DNA of 64,000 nucleotides, from contig JAQGDQ010000184.1 of the NCBI GenBank assembly GCA_030141605.1, positions 294,001-358,000 of the forward strand, read 5' to 3'. Positions 33,830 through 45,239 of the stretch are shown here, piece by piece; the first letter of the stretch is position 1, and every line of letters begins with the position of its first letter. The notes beneath the pieces were generated by a model, which saw nothing but the letters and a program-made list of their open reading frames with translations, ran no database searches and was not told the DNA's origin. Source of the DNA: Tubiluchus corallicola. Lineage: Eukaryota > Priapulida > Priapulimorpha > Priapulimorphida > Tubiluchidae. A program made the position numbers and the translations under genes.

Positions 33830-34990
33830 TTTGCACTTTAGGAACATTAAAAAAATCATTTACATATCAATTAAAAACAGTGTTTAAACAAACTTTCTCC
33901 TTTCTGTCATTAGGTGGCAGGCTTTGGCACATTCCTTTAGACAAATATTACTTGACAATAAGTGACATAGTTTATCATTATCGTCGAACTGATTAAAATT
34001 ATTGATTTTTGAACTTAGGCACTGGATTAAAAATGTACGAATATCATCATAAAGGGGTAAATGAATGATATATGTTTTTCAGACTAGGCCACTAACTGGT
34101 CACAAAAACGGCACAACCTTTGATCTTCAGGAATATTAACTTTCCATTGTCCAACATACTGGGAGCAACCAGATTAAATTTAGCTAATGCACTTCTGTGG
34201 CTTTTGGGGTTATATTTTCTACATATAATTCAGTGTTATAATCTGGATGTGACCGTTTATTGATGTCTTGGATATTTTTACGGAAGTTAATGTGATTTGT
34301 CACGCTGAACATAAACTTAATTTATAATTTTGCGAGTAATTCGCTAACTCGCGGAAGTGAGACTTCTTCGGGATATTACAGTTAAATTTATCATCTTAAA
34401 GCGAGTCCGCTAATAGACCCAACCAGCTAATTCGCAAAACCGCTCAAGTTCTGTTTTACATAATTTACAAACTTGCAAAAAAGCAAGTTAGCAAAATAAA
34501 TCTCTGGGAAGCAAATATTTATTTCAGCAACGTAGATAATATAAAAAAACTTTAACTTTACATTGTAGGAAAATATGTAAACTCCTTTCTGTGAGTTAGT
34601 GAATAACTCGTTAAAGCCAACTTATTTCAGCAAAATAATATTTCAGGCTTTCAGTAAGAAATTTAATAGATTTAAATTGATTTTTTAGCGTGATGACAAT
34701 GAGTTACGCATGTTTTGAAACCCTGTGAGTTTACCTGCTTTTTGTGGTCTGAACCAGTTATAAACTACAATTTTTTTTACAGATTGCCGCAGTTTTCGGC
34801 TAGATTCCATCACTCAACTTGTTTACATAGGGCTTATTAATACTATATGAAGGGAAGAAAAGGGCAATTTGGGCAATTTTAAAGTATGTCTCTAAATTTC
34901 TAATCAAAATTCTACAATTTCTGCAAAATTATATTACTTAGCATTATGCTTATCTGTCTGTAAGGTGCATAACTAGAAAAAAATTCTTAG
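33830..34990. other. Intergenic stretch with no recognisable gene
   Basis: AT-rich; no motif recognised. Confidence 0.5.
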
Positions 34991-35002
34991 CAATTTAAAA
35001 TG

Positions 35003-35245
35003 TTCGCGCCGGCTAGTAGAACGTCACTGACTCACCTTCCCAGTGTGCATCATTGACTCAGCAAAAACACATTAGTAATCTAAACTTGTTTTAAACGACC
35101 TACCGTTAGGCTGCGCGCCTAACCTTCGTAGCGGGAGTTTAAATTTTCAAGTTTTATACAGCGTTACTATTAATACAAGCTTTGTGCGCAATAAGGCAGT
35201 ATGTGGGTACAAAATTTCAAGACGAATTTTTTCAGCTTAGGGTAA
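35003..35245 (+). repeat. Dispersed repeat R, copy 3
   Basis: Begins GCGCCGGCTAGTAGAACGTC and CACTGACTCACC, then CGGGAGTTTAAATT, ACAGCGTTACT, GGCAGTATGTG and AAAATTTCAAGACGA, matching copies 1 and 2 in order. It lacks the AT-rich middle part of copy 2. Confidence 0.8.
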
Positions 35246-35249
35246 GAAT

Positions 35250-36205
35250 TGTGTTTTGTTGTCCTTTAATTAACACGAATGATTGCGGTGGGACTGGAAT
35301 TCATTATCAAGGATAGTCATCAATACATGTCACTGAATCAGCAAAAGTGCCTTGGAATGCATATATTATCCTAAGCGCCTTCATCACTTTGGACTGCATA
35401 TTTATTCATTTATCCATTTATCTGCCCTCAATTAGATAAATATCTTTACAAGGCATTTTTACAGATGAGAACATCCAAAAGCATTTTTTCAATAGTACTC
35501 ACAGGCTAGGTGCTGTTTAACTTCTGCTGCTAAGTACACCACTTGGCCACTCAAGTAACCCTTTTCCCATACATATCGAATGCATCTTCAGAACTAGAAC
35601 ATTTTTGCTGTGTCGGAGTAGTCTGTAACAGTGGAGAAAAGACAATAATTGTCTGTCGCACTCTTGGTAATTCCACCACATGCATTTTTAATACCGTCCT
35701 CGGAACTAGTACGAACTGGCAAGTTATACAGTGCGGTAGTCCAGTCTCCAGGGTTTCTCTTTAATGTAGCAAAATATTCATGGCTTCCTGTTACAGATTT
35801 CTGTCATAGATGTTGTTTTTACTATTATTCTCCCAATACAATTGTTAAAGCACTCTAATCTTAAGCTACTTTTGGTCATATTTACATGAGATGGGGATAG
35901 GCGTAGCTGGCGACGGTGACAAATCTACCTATGGTAATTGTTAATTAGCTAGAAATGGTTCGAGCACATGGAAAAATGTGGGATGCAGGAAAATAAGCGA
36001 TTATTTTCTAAGTTATTCTATGCACAAATTTGTTGTAGTACATGATGTGAAGCATAATCAATGATTAATTTGAAACAGCTATTGTAACACATAATGCTAA
36101 TTTGCAATAATACTGCACCAATACATTGCACCCTAAACAGTCGAAAAATATTACCAGAAAACTTGGTTTGATGCCAGTTTATATTTACTAATTTAGACAG
36201 TAGTT
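35250..36205. other. Intergenic stretch downstream of the P450 gene
   Basis: No gene recognised. No canonical AATAAA on the minus strand was found close to the P450 stop, so its poly(A) site is unknown. Confidence 0.5.
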
Positions 36206-36210
36206 ATAAG

Positions 36211-37758
36211 TTACTTTCTATCTACAAATTCTATTGGAATTTCTGCACCAGGAGTCAGTAGTCCACGTTGCATCACATTCAGCTGCTCAGTACCATGGGG
36301 TTTTACCTCAAACTGCTGCACTATTCTGGCCATCATCAGGTATAGTTCTAATTCAGCCAGTCGTCTGCCAATACAGCTGCGAACGCCAAAGCCAAATGGA
36401 GTTGAGGCAAATGGTGAAGGCGTATGATCTGTATTCACGTTCCGTTGCCAACGAGAGGGATCAAACTTTTCAGGGTGTTGAAAAAGTTCTTTACTGCGTC
36501 CCATCGTGTATAAGTCTACTAGGCAGATGGTGTTTTTTGGAACGTTGTAACCATTGATGATTAAATCTTTGTCCGCCATCCGTGCCATAACTGTCGCAAT
36601 CGGATACAGACGTAGAGTCTCTCTGAAAAACGCTTTGAGAAGTGACATATCATAAACATTGTCTGCAGTTGGAATCTTGCCCTTTGTGATGGACAGAACT
36701 TCATTACGCAGTTGTGCTTGGATGTCTGGATTTTGGGCTAGAAAGTGTAATGCAAAACAAAGTGTATTGGAAGTCGTATCGACTCCTGCAAAGAAAAGCT
36801 CTGAAATCATAGAAAATGCTTCCTTTCGCGACAATTGCTCATTAGCTAGAATAAAACTCATGAGTGAGCAATCTTTTCTATTTTCTGGCAAAGAATCAAG
36901 CTTTTCCAGTTTGTCGTTGACTGTTTTACGAGTGAAACCATACAAATAATCAAACCCAGCTGAGAATTTTTTCCAATACGGTGTTTGCAGTTTTCGTTGC
37001 AGTTTCGGCAAGGCTATTACAAAAACGGCATTTTCAAAAACAGCGCCAACAGCATTGATAAACTGCTGCGATTGAGTCGGTACAGGTTCCTTCAGGCATC
37101 CGAGCCTCTCTTCAAACAAAATGCTAGCAATGGACTCCATCGACCATTTGTAAGCTTCATTAGTCATTCCTGTTATGTAGCCGCTGTGCTTGTCACGAAT
37201 GTATCTAATACGGTCGATCATATCTGTTATCACATCGTTTATTCTTTCCTCGTTTTCTACAACTAGTTGAGGCCTCATCATACGCTTGTTTACGGCATTC
37301 CGCACCCGGTGCCAATCCACACCCTCATATGTAAGAAGACTCTTCGACTCATTCGATTGCTCTTGATATTCTAAAAAGTGATCCATTGGAAATCGCAGAG
37401 GATGTTTTCCAGATGACCTGTATATCTTTGCTGCCTCCTCATCACTGCAAGTTACAACCGCGTTGTACAGTGCGAATTTTGTCCTCAATGTGTGCGTGTT
37501 AAACTTTTTGTAATCTGGTAAGAATTGCCTGTAGAATGTTTTTGAATTGGCAGTTTTCTTTGCAAAGTCTAGATAGCCAGCGAGTCCTTTGTAACCGGGC
37601 ATGTCAGCAAACTCTTTTGCGTGTTTATGCTCTTCCAGATCGAATTTTGAACTCGTTACAGCAGCTGTGTAACTGGCTTTGCCACGGCTACCAGAACATT
37701 TTACTAAATTTGCCCATTTTGGTAAACCGCGACCTATTTGCTGATGCACTAAATTCAT
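36211..37758 (-). CDS. Cytochrome P450, mitochondrial type, uninterrupted reading frame
   Basis: Haem-thiolate monooxygenase, 515 codons from the first ATG (37758-37756). The frame is open upstream to about 37833 but has no earlier ATG. The N-terminus has basic and hydroxylated residues and no hydrophobic anchor, fitting a mitochondrial presequence rather than an ER signal. Numbered from that ATG: C-helix DWHRVR (148-153), I-helix AGVDTTSNT (324-332) for oxygen activation, K-helix ExxR (379-382), FDPSRW (432-437), haem loop PFGFGVRSCIGRR with ligand Cys462. The GRRLAELE that follows and the basic character fit mitochondrial-clan P450s, which take electrons from adrenodoxin. Family examples include steroid/ecdysteroid hydroxylases and CYP10/CYP44-like enzymes; the exact subfamily is not determinable here. 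No intron interrupts the coding frame, unusual for this clan: a retrogene or lineage-wide intron loss. It appears intact. Confidence 0.93.
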   Translation of the reverse strand: MNLVHQQIGRGLPKWANLVKCSGSRGKASYTAAVTSSKFDLEEHKHAKEFADMPGYKGLAGYLDFAKKTANSKTFYRQFLPDYKKFNTHTLRTKFALYNAVVTCSDEEAAKIYRSSGKHPLRFPMDHFLEYQEQSNESKSLLTYEGVDWHRVRNAVNKRMMRPQLVVENEERINDVITDMIDRIRYIRDKHSGYITGMTNEAYKWSMESIASILFEERLGCLKEPVPTQSQQFINAVGAVFENAVFVIALPKLQRKLQTPYWKKFSAGFDYLYGFTRKTVNDKLEKLDSLPENRKDCSLMSFILANEQLSRKEAFSMISELFFAGVDTTSNTLCFALHFLAQNPDIQAQLRNEVLSITKGKIPTADNVYDMSLLKAFFRETLRLYPIATVMARMADKDLIINGYNVPKNTICLVDLYTMGRSKELFQHPEKFDPSRWQRNVNTDHTPSPFASTPFGFGVRSCIGRRLAELELYLMMARIVQQFEVKPHGTEQLNVMQRGLLTPGAEIPIEFVDRK

Positions 37759-37839
37759 TTTATATGCTAAAGTCTTACAAATCTTTGGTTTCTTATGGAA
37801 CGGCACCAAAACAAAACGGCACCAATTAATTATTCAAAT

Positions 37840-38250
37840 GACTGGATACTAACTATAATATATTTTTAAGATAGAATGAACTTTATCCCTTGCTTGTATT
37901 TACCTAAAAGTACACTTAATTGCTCCCAGAGATTGTAATCTCGCGTTATTATTGAAAGTTCTCACTTATCACGCTGTAACTTCAAAGTCAATATTTAAAC
38001 TGACTGCATGTTGAACGTTCTTGCTGTATCATCAAGGCTCATGTACTTTTTGGACCTTCTATGAATTGCACTGCAACAGAAGTGTTGAGTAAGGAAATTA
38101 GTGAAAGCAGTTGTTTCACATTCCTAATCAACTGTTACTTTTCTACACTTTGTGAATAGCTGCCCGTTGTTTTTCTTTATTAAAATTTTATAGGCTGAAA
38201 ACAATAAACTGAACAATACTTCGATTTTAGTATCACCAAAACTTCCCTTG
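37840..38250. other. Upstream region of the P450 gene
   Basis: Presumed promoter and possible 5' UTR exon for the minus-strand P450. A short direct repeat AACGGCACCA occurs twice at 37799-37824, inside the open frame upstream of the ATG. No clear TATA box or initiator could be supported. Confidence 0.3.
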
Positions 38251-38251
38251 T

Positions 38252-38254
<3 letters not shown>

Positions 38255-38316
<62 letters not shown>

Positions 38317-38330
38317 TATTATTATCATCA
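38255..38330. repeat. (ATC)n microsatellite
   Basis: About 22 nearly perfect units, ending in ATT repeats. Confidence 0.95.
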
Positions 38331-38339
38331 AAAGCCAAT

Positions 38340-39700
38340 CACGTCTATAATTATAGACATCGGGGTGGCAAAATTCTAATAAGAAATCTGCTTATAAATA
38401 GGAAAACACCGTTGTTTATCCAGCAGACACTAGACACTGCTACGCGAACGGCTTGTCAGCACCACTTCCCACAGTTTCTTTGTATTCAAGCAGAAAGTGA
38501 ATAATAAATCTGAGAAGCTTTAGCTATCTTATTAATGACCATCCAAGACAAACTCTATTTAAAATTACAACTTTAAATGGTTAAAAGATTTGCAAAAACG
38601 AGAATGCTGCCCAGTTGATGCTGGCTTAACACTTCATTAACTGATGCCATTAATTCGCAGTTGGCCACACTTATATAATCATGGCACACGACTGACTTTT
38701 GATGGTTGACTTCTGTTTTGGTAACTAGAATTATTAGAGTGTTTGATGGCATACAAGTGCTCCAAAGATTATAAAAATACGAAAAAAGTGTAAAAAGGCG
38801 AGTAGTTGCCTCTTTAACAAGCTAGTTATTTGCACATTGAAAAGAAAACCAGCAAATGCTAGTGCGTCACTGACTTTGTATGATTTCATTTAAAATAAGT
38901 CCATTATAAGGGATTTCGCAGCAACTTATTCAACTAACATAACTGGCCATAATCGCAACGTTTAAGCAATTATCCGTTTTTATCCGAAAGTTAGCTGTCG
39001 TTAGCTTCGGGCAATTGGTCTTGAAGCGAGCTAATTTAATGCGCACGTTCTATGCAGTCTTTGAAAATGTCGACAGGCCGAACAGCAGAATGATTTAATG
39101 CACTTTCACTGTTTTCACCTCGCTAAATGCGATTTTTTCTTAACGGCTGCTTGTATTAACTCCAGGGAGCTTTTTAGCTCATAATATGAGTCTCAGACTT
39201 GTGGCAGAAAAAATTAACAGAACTCCTAGAAATAATTATCTGTTGGCCACAAAAGTATAATAACAGACACACACGTGGCAAGTTTGTTCTTCTATATGCC
39301 TCATTCACTTCAAGAACAATTTTTGGTATGAAGGAGTTAAAGTCAATAACAAAGTTGTGCGAATGAATAAGAAATCCACCGTACATCAATGTCTAATAGG
39401 GCCTTTAGTACAGGATTCTGCGCAAAAAATTACCGTAAGATTCAGACCTCGCAGTAGTTAATATGTAACCAAGGTAGCTAGTGAGTCGTTAAGTGAGTAA
39501 AATGGTGAAAAGTCTGCAAAAGTGTTAGTAAGTGAGGTTGAGGAGAGAGTGAGAGAATGAGTAAATGGTCAAACAGAAGGTAGACAACGCGAAAGCATCA
39601 TGCAGCCAGACAAGGCAAGTAAGTAGGCAGGTATAGGTAGGTAGATAACTAAATAAAAACTGAAATTTTCTGCAGTCCATTGAGCACCTCTTTACTCTAG
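38340..39700. other. Intergenic stretch with no recognisable gene
   Basis: No motif recognised; low-complexity GTAG/GAGT repeats build up towards 39500-39650. Confidence 0.5.
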
Positions 39701-39712
39701 TTTTTATTCTAT

Positions 39713-39786
39713 TTACTTACGTGATTACTTACCTACGCATTTACTTACTTATGTATTTACTTGTTTACCTACTTGTTTGTTTGCTA

Positions 39787-39866
<80 letters not shown>

Positions 39867-40005
39867 TCTTACTTACTTACTTACTTGTTTACCTACTTGC
39901 TTGCTTGCTTACTTACTTACTTACTTACTCACTCACTCACTCACTCACTCACTCACTCACTCACTCACTCACTCACTCACTCACTCACTCACTCACTCAC
40001 TCACT
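39713..40005. repeat. (CTTA)n then (CTCA)n microsatellite
   Basis: Imperfect CTTA/CTTG tetranucleotides from about 39713 to 39928, then a clean (ACTC)n run to 40005. Leu/Thr-rich frames across it are artefacts. A close analogue of the same motifs occurs at 52455-52750. Confidence 0.95.
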
Positions 40006-40019
40006 TATCCTGACCATGT

Positions 40020-40680
40020 CATACTGATGGTGGAGTTATTTAGTCAAGTTCACATTAATTACATGCAGGTATTACAGACGTTGGATGCAGGATGACACCG
40101 GACGGAGATTGAATTTCGTTGCAAAATCTTTGACAAGGTTTCATTAATGTCACAATAACTCTAATAATTTCACACTGTGCCATCATGTCCCATTCATCAT
40201 TTCAGCACGATAAGGGTAATAATATCAATTAATATTCAGCTTCCACTTTTATTTCGACACTTATTAGTTTGCTCGTTCGCCTGCTTGTCATTTCTGAAGT
40301 CGCGCCAATGATACCAAAGCTCCAATGCGCTTAAAGACAATAATTAAAAGACTGATCTTTATTATTGATATAGGTGTTTATAAATTCTCCACCTTAATAG
40401 ACAACACACATTGCCACAAGTTCGTATACACTTGAAGGCTTTCAAATATTATAGTGATAAATTTAGTAAAATGAGGAAAGGTGTGGCAGGAGTGAAATGT
40501 CTATCCGTCAGAGTAATATTTATAGAAGCACAAGTAGGCCAAAGTGATCGTATAACAACCTTATTAACTATATACATCTTTGAAAAAGAAGAGCTGCACT
40601 GATTATGCGCACAGCAAGAAAAAGCCAAAGAGCAGAAAGAATGCCTTGGGAGAGTTCTCTCTCTCTCGAATTGTTACGAC
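40020..40680. other. Intergenic stretch with no recognisable gene
   Basis: No motif recognised. Confidence 0.5.
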
Positions 40681-40692
40681 GCGTTCTGACCA

Positions 40693-40764
40693 GAGAGTTT
40701 TCCCTCGAGAGTTTTCTTTGAGATTAAACATGCAAATGTGAACGGCTTTCGAAAGAAAACTCTC
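40693..40764. repeat. 13-bp perfect inverted repeat around an octamer-like site
   Basis: GAGAGTTTTCTTT (40707-40719) is the exact reverse complement of AAAGAAAACTCTC (40752-40764), separated by 32 bp holding ATGCAAAT (40730-40737). A further GAGAGTTTTC direct copy is at 40693-40702. It lies within a minus-strand 102-codon open frame (40603-40911) that I do not recognise. Confidence 0.6.
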
Positions 40765-41825
40765 TAGTCTAAATGCGCCGTTACGTATCTCTGCGGCCAA
40801 TTCTGCAATATAAAATTCCGCCGATGGTCGCCCACGATTGACCACTTGGTTGAAGAGATTGGGTGTGTTTTCAAATCTCTTTTTCTGAAACTGATGGTTT
40901 ATTAATGTCATGATACGTCACATTATTAAAACTTATTAATTTATGCCAGTCAGAAATCGAACTGCTTAATTAAATACGATATTAATTAAATGAGGTTTAA
41001 TAAAATATAATATTTTTTTTTAAATTAAAACAACATTTTTAATAATTTTTATTCATATTCTGTATTCTGTCGCGTTTTTTTTGTTTAGTTTATTGGTTTA
41101 GTTTAACGCTAGAACTAACGCTAGAAAAACCATTTTTTACCTGTAGTAAATTAAGAAGTACCCGGAAACGCATAAATAAATAAATATTGCATTACAAACT
41201 ACATTTGGCTTCTGTCACGAAGCCATTTCACGTTTTACAAAAACTAAAAGCTCTTCATATTCGTTTCAATAGAAGTTCAATGATTTTTTATTGAAGTGTT
41301 TATTTATGATAATGTTAAAAGTCGCCCGATCTTTGGAATTATTCATAAATGCGATTCATTCGTAACATGTAAACAGAAGACGACTGCTTTAAAAACAGTT
41401 AAAAACATCATTATTCTGAAAACATCTGATTACATTTTGACATTATTCGTCTAACAATTTCAAACCGGTATAATCTTAGATCAAATGATAATCTTTTCCT
41501 TACGATTCCTGCAGTGCGTTGTTCCGCTATGGGTGATAGGTCTTAAGCTGCTATCCACATTAGGACACTTACGAGCACTAATGCTTTTAAAATACAGATT
41601 AAAACATACTTGTTTAAAATGGTCCACATTGTTTGAAGTGATCAAATGATTTGTCGTTTTATGCTTATATTTTGTGAATGTGTGCTTTTATGGATTTTGT
41701 GAATTTTAGTAGGATTACTGTTTAATCTTGTAAAACCTTTTTTAAGTCAATCATGATGATTTTAGATATTTTTTGTGAAGCGTCTTCGAATATTGTCAAT
41801 TGTGTTGTTTATAGATTTAGACGCA

Positions 41826-42124
<299 letters not shown>

Positions 42125-42129
42125 TGCAA

Positions 42130-44150
42130 ACTTGACTGCCAATCAGGGCGAATCACTCCAGTTTCTTGTAATTTTTCGTAGTGTCGTTAATGAAAATTCT
42201 GAAAAATTAGAAAGCAGTTTCACAAGCCAAAAACACGTAAAACTAAACTTGATAAAAGGTTGTTTTTTGCATATAGAAGGTCAGATGCAAAGTTAGAAAG
42301 CAAGTTCATCCAGTAATTTTCCATTTTGCGAGAAATCATCGATTTCAAAAACCTAATTTATCATAAGTATTGTTCTTGAAAAAGTTTACTTACGAACTAA
42401 TTACCCTTGATATTTTCGTTGTCTAGAATTCTGTCTGTTGAGAATAAATAAAAATTGTGTTAATTTCTGTTTGTCTCACCATTCAACACTGTCGTGCGAA
42501 GGGCAGTGTTTTTTATTGGCAGGGATAGATGAAAGAAGCAGACTTGTCTGCTCGTTTAAAGATTATGTTTGCCTATCTTATCGAGACTGTTATATGTGTA
42601 GACTTCAGAGTGACGAAATGAATGATCTGTTAACAGAAAGCACGTAACCTGCTTTACTTTGTGACTGGAAACAAAAAACGTTAAGCAAAACACGTTAGAT
42701 TTAACGCTGCAAAAATTAAGTAAAATTATTTTACTTCCTCATACAGATTTACATAATGACCCTTACTGAACAACAATACTTAAACGTCGTATCGAAGTAA
42801 ACTAAAACGGCATAATTAAGTGGCATTACTGAGTTAAATAAAAAGAATGAAAAGCAGCAGGTTGGTTGCGAAGAAAACTAAACAAATTCTGTTTATTAGA
42901 TATAGCTCAAATACTTGATACCTGTAGTAACAACGTATATTAGGCAAAGCACATCAAACTGGTGATTTAGGATATTAATCTGATGAACATGTTGATAAAC
43001 CTAAAACAATCCAAAAAAACGCACAAGGTAAAATGTCGGGTAAAACCCGTTAAATTACCTGGACGTTGTTTTTTTCTTTCATTGTTAATACTTCCACATC
43101 ACAGCTTTAGACTGACATGTTCACCATTGCCTAGTAGTTCGTCTTCTAGCAGCCGTATGGTCGCGAACATACAAGCTCGCTCAGTGAGTACGTTTATCCT
43201 TAATTGTATTAACTTTCCAATTTGCTGATAAATACACCTAACCTATTATTAATTATTCAAGGCAGCCTTCTTGAAATGGTTTATCTTGTAAGTTACTTCT
43301 TACCCGATACTTTCATGCCGCCTTTTATAAAACACCAAACTTATTAGTTTATTATACAACTCGTTTATTCTACTGAAGTGCCTGACATTACCCCATTTTT
43401 TCAAATAACGTAGCAAAGCATTTAATTATCACAGCATTTTACATTTTATGCAGCAGCCATATTTTCTGTGTTTCTGATTCCTTAACAGCATAGCTTTAGC
43501 GTATGAGGCATTATTCCAAGAAAATTGCAAAAATATAGACAGATATCTGAAAAAGCCATGTTTGTCCGACATTAGCCCATTTTACCCTTGGGCTACAAGT
43601 TTAGAAATAGTAAAGAGAGTCCAGAGGGTTAACTTATTAGAACTGCAACTATCGCGAAATGCAGAAGTTAGTTAAACGGTCCAAACTAATGATTCTGAGA
43701 AGTTAGCCGGTAGACCACAAATTGGCCTAGTAAGAGTTATTTGTCAACAGCATTCCTGATTGATCAGTTTGGACCCATTTCCGCAGGGATGTTTACTTTA
43801 CACAAATTGGCTTACTAGAGCCTGTCGACTACTTCCGCCATGAACGGAAGTAGGTATAATGGTAGGAATAAGAAGCCACGCAAACTGATTTCTTTGCCTC
43901 AAAGCTTCTCGAAATTGGTTTGAATATTGATAGACAATAACACCTCACCCTCACTAATTCTCGAGATATTTATATTCGGAAATTTCGACGCATGTTGTTG
44001 TAGATATCCCTGTAAAAGGGGGAAGCAACAGCAAACTGATTGGTCCGATTTGACCATGCATAACGGCTGTGAATTACCTCTAACTTGATCTACTGGAATT
44101 CGTTTCCCTCTGGAACTGTACTAAGTTACACAAGTTTGGACCCAACTCAG
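42130..44150. other. Intergenic stretch with no recognisable gene
   Basis: Only short frames (for example 42438-42647 and 42983-43228) without recognisable domains. Confidence 0.5.
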
Positions 44151-44160
44151 TTTTCACCAT

Positions 44161-44481
44161 TTGATCACTCATTTCCAGAGGAGTAGATCTACCAACTATA
44201 CCATTAAAACCTGTTCCTCATTTGACACTGTAGACAGGGGAAACAATCTAAACTTAGGCTGCCCAAAGCCTGAAAAAATTTTAGTTAGAAGTTTTTTGCA
44301 GTTTTGTACTGCTCACGACAAAGTGACTCTTAAAACTAAGGCGAAACATACACTAAATTATACTGATGTATGTTCAGTGTTCTGCGATACCACATCCTGT
44401 AAGAGGACTACCAAAATCACTCTAGAAAATATTGAAGTGGCTATGCTGTGTCCTACCGCTTACCCTACAATTTGTAACTGA
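44161..44481 (+). other. Unassigned 106-codon open frame
   Basis: An open frame on the plus strand with seven cysteines spread through it and no family resemblance I know. No splice context or promoter supports it. It ends just before the Harbinger-like element. It may be chance. Confidence 0.15.
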
Positions 44482-44508
44482 TGACAACAAGCCTGTACGT
44501 GCTAAAGG

Positions 44509-45237
44509 TAGGGCTACATGTGCGCGTAATGCGTGATCCGCGGTCCGTACTTCGGGCTGCGTAGTAATGTTTCCATGTGTTTCCATGCGTCCGTGAACGC
44601 TACCGAATTAACAAAGCTCGTTGCGTTCTTTCTGCTGTTTTGGTTGCTGTTCGTGAAAATTGGGAGTAATAATTTTTGGAAGCCATGTTCTGTCGAAAGA
44701 TCAGAGTGACAGTGATCACAGTGGTGGTATTAGCCTAACATTATACTATTGTACTATTAAAAGGGAAAAATTCAAAAGAAAGCACAGGTTTTTGGTACAC
44801 AACATTTTGCAAGGTAGAGAACATACGGCGTGTTTCACCACTTAGTGAAAGAACTGTAACTAGAATCTATTAGATGTTAAACAACAATAATACGCTTTTT
44901 CAGCTACTCAAAAACTCAAATGGAAGAAATATTATTGTGTGCAGGTCAGTAGTGTAACAAAAACATATATGACCAAAAAAGCCAATCAGCAAAGCTGGCA
45001 ACCGAAAACTTGAAAACTCGCTAAATCGTCTAGGCAGAAGCGGTTTCCCGTCCGCGTATTAGCGAGTAGTGCGTATTCGGACGATAGCGATCATGTTGGA
45101 GGAAAGACGGACCTCGCATTAAGCATCAAGGATTGCGCATTACGTACACATAGAACACTTCCACGTATTTAAATACAAACTGCTGTATACGCATTACGCA
45201 TCACGCATCGCGCTTACATGTACATGGAATTCTATCT
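44509..45237 (+). mobile_element. Decayed PIF/Harbinger-like DNA transposon
   Basis: The left end (CTACATGTGCGCG, then AATGCGTGATCCG) and the reverse complement of the right end (GTACATGTAAGCGCG, then ATGCGTGATGCG) form imperfect terminal inverted repeats with the GCG-rich subterminal sequence usual for Harbinger elements. Inside, 44750-44870 reads KRKHRFLVHNILQGREH, frameshift or stop, then HLVKEL, resembling the conserved start of Harbinger transposases (W/F-VHPI...R...F..LV.ELR). Internally deleted and inactive. No convincing TWA target duplication found. Confidence 0.55.
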
Positions 45238-45239
45238 TG

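Noticed and set aside
37759-37809. P450 start at a TTG codon giving 532 codons
   Set aside because: Animal nuclear genes start at ATG almost without exception; the first ATG is at 37758.
36234-37829. Plus-strand frames opposite the P450
   Set aside because: They are antisense shadows of a clearly coding strand.
39721-40095. Leu/Thr-rich transmembrane-like protein
   Set aside because: It is the CTTA/CTCA microsatellite in frame.
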